A DNA stretch of 64,000 nucleotides from an uncultured Kiritimatiellota bacterium (GTDB lineage Bacteria; Verrucomicrobiota; Kiritimatiellia; RFP12; UBA1067), in assembly GCA_934635225.1 (NCBI GenBank), contig CAKTYZ010000013.1:1-64000 (forward strand), written 5' to 3'. The notes below the pieces were generated by a model, which did not search any database, was not told the origin of the DNA, and saw nothing but the letters and a program-made list of their open reading frames with translations. The first letter of the stretch is position 1. Every line of letters starts with the position of its first letter. The position numbers and the translations under genes are program-made. Below are positions 9,161-16,983 of this stretch, piece after piece.

Positions 9161-9217
9161 GTGCGAGAAAAGAATCACAGGCAAGAGGGGAAACAGCAAG
9201 ACAAGGAGATTCCCGAA

Positions 9218-10501
9218 ATGAGCAAGAAAGCATTTCATCCCGAGACGCTGGCAGTCCATGCCGGCTGGAATGGCGATCCGGCGACGGATTCGTGTGCGGT
9301 GCCGGTTTACCGCACGACGGCCTACAACTTCAGGAATGCGCAGGACGGTGCGGACCGTTTCGCGCTCAAGAAGGCGGCGAACATCTACGCGCGTCTCATG
9401 AATCCGACGGAGGACGTGCTGGAGAAGCGACTCGCGGCCCTTGAAGGCGGCGCGGCGGCCCTGACGCTTGCCTCGGGCACGGCAGCCATCTATTTCGCGG
9501 TGACGAACATCGCCGAGGCGGGGTCCGAGTTCGTGTCGGCGGACAACGTCTATGGCGGCACGTATGTGCAGTTCAACACGATTCTCAAGCAGTCGAACGC
9601 CATTACGGTCCGCTGGACGCATCTCAACGACTTTGCGGCCGTCGAGGCGGCGATCAACGAGAAGACGCGCTTTGTCTATGTCGAGACGATCGGCAACCCG
9701 ACCCTCGGCGTTGCGGACATCGAGAAATATGCGGAGGTCGCCCACAGGCATGGGCTTCCGCTTGTCGTGGACGCGACATTCTCGACGCCGATTCTGGAGC
9801 ATCCCATCCAGTGGGGCGCGGATGTCGTCATTCACTCGCTTTCAAAGTGGATCGGCGGGCATGGCGCGGGCATCGGCGGCGTCGTGATTGACGCGGGGAG
9901 CTTCGACTGGACGCAGAAGGGCAATCCGCTCTATGTTGAGCCTGACACGGGGTATCATGGCGTCAAATGGGGTGAATTCGCGGGCAAGCTCGCGTTTATC
10001 ACGCGCCTTCGGACGGTCGGCCTGCGCAATCAGGGGCCGACGCTCTCACCCGATGCGAACTGGATTTTCCTGCAAGGCGTGGAGTCGTTGCCGCTGCGCA
10101 TCGCGCGACACAGCGAAAACGCGCTGGCGGTCGCGAAATACCTGAAGAGCCATCCGAAGGTGGAGTGGGTGCGCTATCCGGGCCTCGCGGGCGATCCGAG
10201 CCATGATCTCGCCAAGAAGTATCTGCCGAACGGACAGGGCGGCATGGTCGTCTTCGGGATCAAGGGCGGCGCGGCGGCGGGCGTCAAGGTGGCGGATGGG
10301 CTCCGGCTCTTCACGCAATTGGCGAATGTCGGAGATGCGCGTTCGCTCGTGATACATCCGGCGTCCTCGACCCACTCACAGCTTTCCGAAGAAGAGCAGC
10401 GCGCGGCGGGCCTTCAACCCGAGCTGATTCGCCTTTCCGTCGGCATCGAGCACATCGATGACATCATCACCGATCTCGAGCAGGCGCTGGAGGTGGCTTA
10501 G
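9218..10501 (+). CDS. metY: O-acetylhomoserine sulfhydrylase
   Basis: A 427-residue Cys/Met-metabolism PLP enzyme that makes homocysteine from O-acetylhomoserine and sulfide. ATG 9218 follows ACAAGGAG (9201-9208). The N-terminus FHPETLAVHAGW and the motif NPTEDVLEKRLAALEGG are typical of MetY. The PLP-binding lysine is K210 in HSLSKWIGG, and the C-terminal HPASSTHSQLS is the usual MetY signature. It could in principle be a cystathionine gamma-synthase relative, but length and these motifs favour MetY. It is co-transcribed with cysK and followed by a hairpin at 10540-10567. Confidence 0.93.
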   Translation: MSKKAFHPETLAVHAGWNGDPATDSCAVPVYRTTAYNFRNAQDGADRFALKKAANIYARLMNPTEDVLEKRLAALEGGAAALTLASGTAAIYFAVTNIAEAGSEFVSADNVYGGTYVQFNTILKQSNAITVRWTHLNDFAAVEAAINEKTRFVYVETIGNPTLGVADIEKYAEVAHRHGLPLVVDATFSTPILEHPIQWGADVVIHSLSKWIGGHGAGIGGVVIDAGSFDWTQKGNPLYVEPDTGYHGVKWGEFAGKLAFITRLRTVGLRNQGPTLSPDANWIFLQGVESLPLRIARHSENALAVAKYLKSHPKVEWVRYPGLAGDPSHDLAKKYLPNGQGGMVVFGIKGGAAAGVKVADGLRLFTQLANVGDARSLVIHPASSTHSQLSEEEQRAAGLQPELIRLSVGIEHIDDIITDLEQALEVA

Positions 10502-10539
10502 CCGAAAGCGTCCCAAGAGTCGGCGACAATGGTTGGTCT

Positions 10540-10567
10540 GGCCCGGTCGATTCAGCGCGACCGGGCC
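10540..10567 (+). terminator. Hairpin after cysK-metY
   Basis: A perfect inverted repeat GGCCCGGTCG with CGACCGGGCC and an 8-base loop lies 39 bases past the metY stop. It is followed only by TTA, so the T-run is weak. It probably ends the cysK-metY transcript, alone or with Rho. Confidence 0.6.
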
Positions 10568-10623
10568 TTAGACATAAGGCGCAGAGAGGTTGTACCCTGT
10601 TCGTCCTTTCTTGCCGTTTCCAC

Positions 10624-10653
10624 TTGCATTCTCGAAAAAATCTCTGCTATAAT
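10624..10653 (+). promoter_or_regulatory. Promoter of the GH29 fusion gene
   Basis: TTGCAT at 10624-10629 and TATAAT at 10648-10653 are 18 bases apart, with TG at 10645-10646 (TGCTATAAT). The start codon is at 10682, leaving a leader of about 20 nt that contains GAAAGGAT (10667-10674). Confidence 0.82.
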
Positions 10654-10681
10654 GGCGCGTGAACATGAAAGGATTTAACTG

Positions 10682-13600
10682 ATGAATGGGGAAAGTTCGC
10701 TCGATCTCCGCCGCTTTCTGGCGCTTGCGGTTCTCTTGTCTGCCGTCACGCTTGCCCTTGCCGCGCACGCGGCTGCTCAATCGAGGCACGGCTATCTCTA
10801 CTCGGCGGAGGAGAAGGTCGTCTCGCCGCACCCGTGTGAGGTCATCACGCATCCCTACCTTTCCGACGGTCGTCTGGTCGCATCGGCGGAGGCAGGCGAG
10901 GCGTTCGGACCGCTCGCGCCGGGGAGCTATCTCATCCGCGAGACCGTCGCGCCCGGACAGGTCCGGACGCGCTATCTCGGCGTCGCTGCGCCCGGCTGGA
11001 CGGTCGTCCAGCTCACGTGCGGCACGACGGGCGACAGGCTCGACTCGGTCGTGCATGCGCGACGCGTGCCGATGAACTACTACGTGAGCGTTTCGGAAGC
11101 CCAGACGGACACGACGTTCCTCGGCTGGGAGCGTGACTACGGCGACGACATCCTCCTGCACCTGCATCCCGACTCGCTCGGCGCGATCGACCCGGCGTTC
11201 AAGACCCTGAAGGAGAATTGGGAGGATTTCACCGTCCCCGAAATCGTCGCGCGGCTGAAGGCTCTCGACAAGTGGATGACGGACTTCGGCTTCAGGCCGT
11301 TGAGGGGCTTCGCGAGCTATACGCCCGCGAACACGCTCGTCGAGGCCATGCGCACGGTCGGCTGGGACATCCTGCATTCGCTCTGTCCCGAACAGAACTG
11401 GAGCGATGGGAACTGGGCGATCAACCATTGGGGCATGATGAACCAGCCGTATTACGTCGGCGCGGACGATTTCCGAAAGTCCGTTGTGCGCGGCAACCCG
11501 TCCGGCGACGTGCTGGGGATGTGCATGAACAGCTACAACCTCTACATGCCGCACGTGGTCGGCTGGGGTGACAACGTCTGCTCCCCGTCGCACAACATCC
11601 GCTGGCACCGCACGACCGACTCGGGCGATGTGCCGGTCCGCTACGAGAACTTCCTTGACGACTACCTGAAGGTCGCCGAGGGCGTGAAAGGCGGCCCTTA
11701 CTTCCTGACGACGGGCTACGAGTTCGGCCGCACGTTCGGCACGCGCGCCATGTCCGTCCACAACCGTGCGGGTTGCGAGTACGCGATTGACCGGGCGAAG
11801 GACGGCGGGAAGGTCGTCTTCGCGACGGCGTCCGACGTGGCGGACTGGTACCGGCGCTTCTGCCCGGCCTATCCCGAGAGCGTCTTCACGCAGCGGGACT
11901 ACCTCGCCGGTACGCGCATCATGGACAAGCCCATCGATTCCGGCCCGTCGATTGGTATGGAGATGAAAGACTACAAGACATGCTTCGCCCACCTCTCGCC
12001 GCTTCCCCACTACCACTACGACTACACGATCCCGTGGCATTTCAAGGCGGCGGACACGACCGCGCCGAACGACTTCGCCGCAGAGGACCGCGAGCGGGTC
12101 GAGGTGCGGATCGGGGACGGCGGGCGGGCGGATTCCGTAAAGGCCGTCGTGAAGGATCCGCTTCCGCGCGCGACGCCGGTCTGCTTCTGGGACAGCGAAC
12201 TGAAGGACGTCCCGGCGGGATTCCGCATCTTCACGCCGCCGGTGCTGGACGACAGGCGTGTGCATGCGGTCGTCGAACTGCCGAAGGGCTTCTGCGGCAC
12301 GTTTGCGGCGCGGCGGACCGTGAAGAGCGCGCCCGCACGGGCGGAGTTCGACGGGCTCGTCACGCCGCTCTGGCGCGTCCAGACGATTGGCGCGGGCGCA
12401 CGGCGGCACTGCTATGCGTTCGTCGATACGCCGCTCCTCTCGCCCTGCACGATCCGCTTCACCTGTCCGCGCGACTGCCGGATCGACACGCGGGAGAGGC
12501 CGCTCGGCGCGTTCAGGAAGGGCGAGACCGTTGAGCTTGCGTTCACGACGCGGCGGACATGGTATCGCTTCTGGGGTCTCACGGCCGAGGAGATTCAGCC
12601 GGACGCGGCGGCCGTGGCGGCGCTGGTGCGCGCGGCGGCGGAGTGGAAGGCGTTCGCGGCGGACGCGAAGGCGAACTTGGCGAAGTCGCAGGCGGCGGAC
12701 GACGCGTTCTTCAGGTCCGTCGTGCCGGCAGACGAGACGTTGCTTTTGGACATCGACTGCTTCGGCAACGCCGTCTTCGGCGAGCGGAGCCGGGCGCAGC
12801 CCTTCGACCGCCGCGTTTACGCGGCGAACGACCGCGTGACGGCGAAGGAGTATTCGGACGGCGGCATCAGCTACGGGAAAGGGAAGAGCTTCTGGGTGCA
12901 TCCGCGCGGGCTGACCTTTCAGGTCGAGGGCCTCGACTCGCTGGACCTGAAGCCGACGGACGTCGTCCGCATCCGTCTCTGCACGGTCGCGGGGGCGGAC
13001 GAGCCGCTGTCCTATCTCGTCACGGCGAAGTCCGGCTGGAACAAGATTCTCGGAGACTTCGTCTCGCCGGCGGACCTCGGACACGCCGCGCACCCGACGG
13101 GGGAGCGGATCGTCTGGAATCCGCCGAAGACGCGGACGGCGGACGGACTGATGACGCTGGACGTTCCCGTGTCGAAGATCCAGGGCGGCGTCATCTCGGT
13201 CGGGCTTCGCACGAACCAGAAGCAGGTGCTGGACGACTGGTTCGCGGATGGCGGCTTCATCGCGCGGCTTGAGCGCGTCGTCGTGACGGTGCTCAAGGCG
13301 GATGTGCCGCCTGAACGGCTGGCGGCGCGGAAGGCGTTTTCGGAGCTGGCGTTCGGCATCTTCCTGCATTGGGGGCTCTACTCCTCGTTTGCGCAAGGCG
13401 AATGGTATCTTGAACGCGGCGGACTGAAGGAGTCCGAATATGCCAAGGCGGCGAACGCGTTCTATCCCCATGCGTTTGACGCGCGGGAGTGGGTGCGGGC
13501 GTTCAAGGCGGCTGGCGCAAGATACGTTGTCTTCACGACACGGCATCACGACGGCTTTTCAATGTTCGACACGAAGGCCAGCGCGTATGACATCGTGGAG

Positions 13601-14356
13601 GCGACGCCCTACAAGCGGGACGTGGTGAAGGAACTGGCGGAAGCCTGCCGGGCGGAGGGGCTGAAGCTCGGGCTTTACTATTCGCTCATGGATTGGCATC
13701 GCCCCGACTATCCGACGGGACGCGAGAAGAAGGCGCGTGCGTCCGTGGCGAAGGGGCGGGAGGATTACGACAGCTATTTCGCCTTCATGAAGGAGCAGCT
13801 GACGGAACTGTTGACGAACTACGGCGAGATCCTCTGCATTTGGTTCGACGGCGAGTGGGACCACGATCCGAACGACAGCAACTCGAAGGGGCTGGCCTGC
13901 CCACCGCTGGACTGGCGGTTCGAGGAACTGTATGCGCACATTCACCGCTTGCAGCCCGCGTGTCTCATCCTTAACAATCATCACCATGCGATGCGCGCGG
14001 GAGAGGACATCCAGGGCTTCGAGCGTGACGCGCCGGGAGAGAACAAGGCGGGGTTCAGCGACGGTCAGTCCGTTGAACGCGCATTCCCGCTGGAGACATG
14101 CGACACGATGTCCAATGGCGCATGGGGCTATCAAGTCGGGATAACCGAGTACAAGAGCGTGGAGGAGTTGCGCGAACTGCTGCAGACGGTGAATGCCAAG
14201 GGCGCGAACCTGCTACTGAACATTGGTCCGCGCGCGGATGGCCGCCTCCCGGAGCAAGCCGTCGAACGGTTGATGAACCTGCGTCAGCGGAAGCAGTCGG
14301 CGCAGGAGACGGTCTCGGCGGGTTCGACCGCGCGGTCCGCAGGGACCCGGATGTAG
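10682..14356 (+). CDS. Exported fusion protein: unknown N-terminal region plus GH29 alpha-L-fucosidase
   Basis: A 1224-residue protein with a signal peptide (hydrophobic RRFLALAVLLSAVTLALAA). Residues about 880-1200 are a GH29 fucosidase: FGIFLHWGLYSS, KAAGARYVVFTTRHHDGFSM, LKLGLYYSLMDWH and IWFDGEW with the nucleophile D1056; ANLLLNIGP closes the barrel. Residues about 690-870 look like a beta-sandwich binding module (possibly NPCBM-like). Residues about 35-650 I do not recognise: they contain LHLHPDSLG, WAINHWGMMNQPYYVGADDF and HYHYDYTIPWHF and could be a deacetylase- or hydrolase-type barrel. Such a large N-terminal partner is unusual for GH29, which is normally about 450-600 residues. It has its own promoter and starts the second glycan block. 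Confidence 0.85.
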   Translation: MNGESSLDLRRFLALAVLLSAVTLALAAHAAAQSRHGYLYSAEEKVVSPHPCEVITHPYLSDGRLVASAEAGEAFGPLAPGSYLIRETVAPGQVRTRYLGVAAPGWTVVQLTCGTTGDRLDSVVHARRVPMNYYVSVSEAQTDTTFLGWERDYGDDILLHLHPDSLGAIDPAFKTLKENWEDFTVPEIVARLKALDKWMTDFGFRPLRGFASYTPANTLVEAMRTVGWDILHSLCPEQNWSDGNWAINHWGMMNQPYYVGADDFRKSVVRGNPSGDVLGMCMNSYNLYMPHVVGWGDNVCSPSHNIRWHRTTDSGDVPVRYENFLDDYLKVAEGVKGGPYFLTTGYEFGRTFGTRAMSVHNRAGCEYAIDRAKDGGKVVFATASDVADWYRRFCPAYPESVFTQRDYLAGTRIMDKPIDSGPSIGMEMKDYKTCFAHLSPLPHYHYDYTIPWHFKAADTTAPNDFAAEDRERVEVRIGDGGRADSVKAVVKDPLPRATPVCFWDSELKDVPAGFRIFTPPVLDDRRVHAVVELPKGFCGTFAARRTVKSAPARAEFDGLVTPLWRVQTIGAGARRHCYAFVDTPLLSPCTIRFTCPRDCRIDTRERPLGAFRKGETVELAFTTRRTWYRFWGLTAEEIQPDAAAVAALVRAAAEWKAFAADAKANLAKSQAADDAFFRSVVPADETLLLDIDCFGNAVFGERSRAQPFDRRVYAANDRVTAKEYSDGGISYGKGKSFWVHPRGLTFQVEGLDSLDLKPTDVVRIRLCTVAGADEPLSYLVTAKSGWNKILGDFVSPADLGHAAHPTGERIVWNPPKTRTADGLMTLDVPVSKIQGGVISVGLRTNQKQVLDDWFADGGFIARLERVVVTVLKADVPPERLAARKAFSELAFGIFLHWGLYSSFAQGEWYLERGGLKESEYAKAANAFYPHAFDAREWVRAFKAAGARYVVFTTRHHDGFSMFDTKASAYDIVEATPYKRDVVKELAEACRAEGLKLGLYYSLMDWHRPDYPTGREKKARASVAKGREDYDSYFAFMKEQLTELLTNYGEILCIWFDGEWDHDPNDSNSKGLACPPLDWRFEELYAHIHRLQPACLILNNHHHAMRAGEDIQGFERDAPGENKAGFSDGQSVERAFPLETCDTMSNGAWGYQVGITEYKSVEELRELLQTVNAKGANLLLNIGPRADGRLPEQAVERLMNLRQRKQSAQETVSAGSTARSAGTRM

Positions 14357-14414
14357 GCGCGCGCATGGCGGGCCGACTTCTCAAAATTTCTCAAATAATA
14401 TCTCCATTCGCCCC

Positions 14415-14443
14415 TTGGCTTGTCACGGGCGGTGTGCTACAAT
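14415..14443 (+). promoter_or_regulatory. Promoter of the triple-LamG gene
   Basis: TTGGCT at 14415-14420 and TACAAT at 14438-14443 are 17 bases apart, with TG at 14435-14436. The leader to ATG 14484 is about 33 nt. It lies in a 127-base gap with no other feature. Confidence 0.7.
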
Positions 14444-14483
14444 AATCCCGTTAACCCGTTAAGAACAAAAAAGGAACAACTCT

Positions 14484-16967
14484 ATGGCAACTGGAAAAGC
14501 AATTGTTTCCTCGATGCAGGTGAAGCGGATGTGGGGGAGGCTCGCGGCAGTCGCGCTCGTGGGCGCGATGGGGTCTCCGGTCATGGCCGAGACGATCGCA
14601 TGGTGGCATTTCGATGACAAGGAACCCGGTCAGCGGACCGAAAGCAGTACGGATTGGGTCGTTGATTCCGTCCGTGGCGTTCAGGCCGAGCCGATTACGG
14701 TGGCGGGAGGGAGCGACACCTGGCATGACCATCTCACGACGCGCCCCGTCTATCTCTCGCCGTTCGGTTCGGGGGTCGTTTACGATCCCGTGACGGGCGA
14801 GCGCCGATCCAACGCCGCCGCGCTGAACTTCACGGTGAAGAAGGGGCCCAGCAGCGCAGCCGCGTCCGACCAAAAGCGCGCGTACTACGCGGCGGCCTTG
14901 CGCGTGGGTGGCGCGGCGGAGAATCTGGCGGAGGCGACCCAGCCGACGGACGCAATCACCGTCGAATGTTTCGTCCGCACGACGGCGACCGGCGCGGACT
15001 ACAACAACTTTGCGCCGATTGTCGCCAAACGCAAAGACGAGTGGACAAAAGAATCTTGGGCGTTGTACATGGGAAGTGGCGGCAAGCTGGTCTTGCGTCT
15101 CAACGCACAGATTTACGGGTACGGCAAGGCTCCCTACGGCACCTATCGGGTCAACGACGGCAAGTGGCATCATGTCGCCTTCACCTACAGCGCGACGGAG
15201 GGCAAGGCGCGCGTCTATGTTGACTATCAGCTCGATCAGACCTATTCGACGGGGGGGGGGGCGATAGAATACGACGCAAGCACGACCGATCCGAACCACC
15301 ATGCGCTTTGGATCGGCGGCACGGCCAATTGGGACAGTTCCTGGGGCGGTCGGGGTTTCCCCGGCGACATTGACGAGCTGCGCATTTCCGATGCCGTGCT
15401 GACGTCCGACAAGTTCCTGCGGCTGGAATTGCCCGACGCGAACGCTTATCGGCTGACGTTTGACGCGGCATCGGCGAACAGCGCGACGGACGCGGGCGGT
15501 CGGCCGGCCCTGGAGAAGGATCGGCGGGTCTCCGACAGCCTTTACCTGCCGGCTTTCCTTGTGTCCGCGAGCACGGGGAGCGCGGGAGGCGGCGCATGGT
15601 ATGACGCCGCGACGAAGTGCGCAGACGCGCTTCGGGACGATGTCTTCGCCCCTGCCGTGGCGAACGCGAGGGCAGTTGCCTTTCAGACGAATGGGTTGTC
15701 GGGCGGGTGCTTGGTGAAGGTGCCGTTCTTTACGCAGAAGTTCTTCGACAACCGGCGCAGCTCCTTTACGGCGGAATGCTTCTTCAAGACGCGTGGGCAG
15801 ATGTGGGGCGCATCCCAGACAATCTTCCAGATCGGATTGACGCCGACGATGAAGGTCCTGTTCAAGGATGACCAGCCGGGTCGGCTCTACTACTGCGGGA
15901 ACAACAACGGCGTGTGGAGGGGCACTCAAGGTTGGCGCAAAGACAATCCGGACGACGGGCAGTGGCATCACGTCGCCTTCGTCTACGACGAGGTCGTCAA
16001 GCAAATCCGCTGCTACCTCGACTATCGTCTCGACCTCAAGATCTGCGTGACGAATGTCATGGACAAGGACGCTTCCCTGTTCATTGGCGCGAACCATAAT
16101 ACCGCACAGCTCTTCGACGGCTGGATCGACGACGTGCGCGTCACGAAGGCCGCGCTGTTCCCCGAGGCGTTCCTCTGCACCCATGACGTCGCCGTGAATC
16201 CCGACGACCCGACACGCCTTTTCGCGACGTTCGACAACACGTGCGCAACGGGGCCGTATCCGTCGTTCACGGGCGACTGGGAGAATGGCCCGAAGGGAAC
16301 GGACGGCACGGAGGCGTCCTTTGTCCGCCCGTGGTCGTCAGGGCTCCTGCTGGGCGGCGTGGGCTCAGACGCGCGGACCGAGAATCGCGCCGCGCTGTCC
16401 TTCAACGGGTCGGCCATCGGTTTCCCGTATTCGCGGCTCTACGAACAGGAGGCGTTCACCGTCGAATTCTTCGGCAAGTTCAGCAAGGTGGACCGCTCGG
16501 CGAACCTCATTCGCTATTCGTCGGGCATCGATTCGTACACGTCCGTGCCCGTCTGGGCCCTCTATCGCAAGGACGAGGCGACCCCGAAACTTCAGTTCCG
16601 TCTGGCCATGGTTCAGAACGGGGGGGAATTCTCGAACTACGACTTCATGCGCACCATCCCGGGGCTTGAGGACAATCGCTGGCATCATTACGCCATCACG
16701 TTCGAGCCGACGCTGGACGGAACGAAAACGCGCATCGTCCTTTATCGCGACTATCAGCGGGTCTTCGGAGCCGGAGACAAGGAGGAGTTCGACGGTCGAC
16801 TCAACTTCGCCGTGGCCGCGGGTGGGCGGATCTTGCTCAACGGCCGGGTGAAATCCGGTACGCAGGTCACGGGTCTGTTCGACTCGCTCCGCTATTCGGC
16901 GGGCGTGCTGTCACCGGAGAAGTTCATCCGCAAGACATCGGACGGACTGTCGGTGATTCTGCGGTGA
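14484..16967 (+). CDS. Secreted triple-LamG (concanavalin-like) surface protein
   Basis: An 827-residue exported protein with a signal peptide ending near PVMAET. Three laminin-G-like lectin modules are visible at about residues 140-300, 390-560 and 620-815, each marked by the W-H-H strand: GKWHHVAFTYSATEGKARVY, GQWHHVAFVYDEVVKQIRCY and NRWHHYAITFEP. No catalytic motif is present, so glycan binding or adhesion is the likely role (inference). The last residues SDGLSVILR resemble those of the 387 and 48680 gene products. A run of 11 G at 15251-15261 encodes three glycines in a loop at residues 256-259; slippage there would cut the protein to about a third. Genes for a GH5-like and a GH2 enzyme follow. 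Confidence 0.83.
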   Translation: MATGKAIVSSMQVKRMWGRLAAVALVGAMGSPVMAETIAWWHFDDKEPGQRTESSTDWVVDSVRGVQAEPITVAGGSDTWHDHLTTRPVYLSPFGSGVVYDPVTGERRSNAAALNFTVKKGPSSAAASDQKRAYYAAALRVGGAAENLAEATQPTDAITVECFVRTTATGADYNNFAPIVAKRKDEWTKESWALYMGSGGKLVLRLNAQIYGYGKAPYGTYRVNDGKWHHVAFTYSATEGKARVYVDYQLDQTYSTGGGAIEYDASTTDPNHHALWIGGTANWDSSWGGRGFPGDIDELRISDAVLTSDKFLRLELPDANAYRLTFDAASANSATDAGGRPALEKDRRVSDSLYLPAFLVSASTGSAGGGAWYDAATKCADALRDDVFAPAVANARAVAFQTNGLSGGCLVKVPFFTQKFFDNRRSSFTAECFFKTRGQMWGASQTIFQIGLTPTMKVLFKDDQPGRLYYCGNNNGVWRGTQGWRKDNPDDGQWHHVAFVYDEVVKQIRCYLDYRLDLKICVTNVMDKDASLFIGANHNTAQLFDGWIDDVRVTKAALFPEAFLCTHDVAVNPDDPTRLFATFDNTCATGPYPSFTGDWENGPKGTDGTEASFVRPWSSGLLLGGVGSDARTENRAALSFNGSAIGFPYSRLYEQEAFTVEFFGKFSKVDRSANLIRYSSGIDSYTSVPVWALYRKDEATPKLQFRLAMVQNGGEFSNYDFMRTIPGLEDNRWHHYAITFEPTLDGTKTRIVLYRDYQRVFGAGDKEEFDGRLNFAVAAGGRILLNGRVKSGTQVTGLFDSLRYSAGVLSPEKFIRKTSDGLSVILR
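15251..15261 (+). repeat. G11 homopolymer tract inside LamG gene
   Basis: Eleven consecutive G lie in frame in the first LamG module of the 14484 gene. At this length the frame is open; loss or gain of one or two G would shift it and truncate the protein after about 260 residues, whereas changes of three would only alter a glycine loop. Tracts like this are a classic substrate for slipped-strand phase variation, but no length variation can be seen in one sequence. Confidence 0.85.
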
Positions 16968-16983
16968 TTGTCCGAGGAGAGAG

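Noticed and set aside
10568..13549. A 993-codon open frame on the minus strand
   Set aside because: It lies antisense to the signal-bearing fusion gene, is extremely rich in R, and has no start context or domain. It follows from G+C-rich codons on the other strand.
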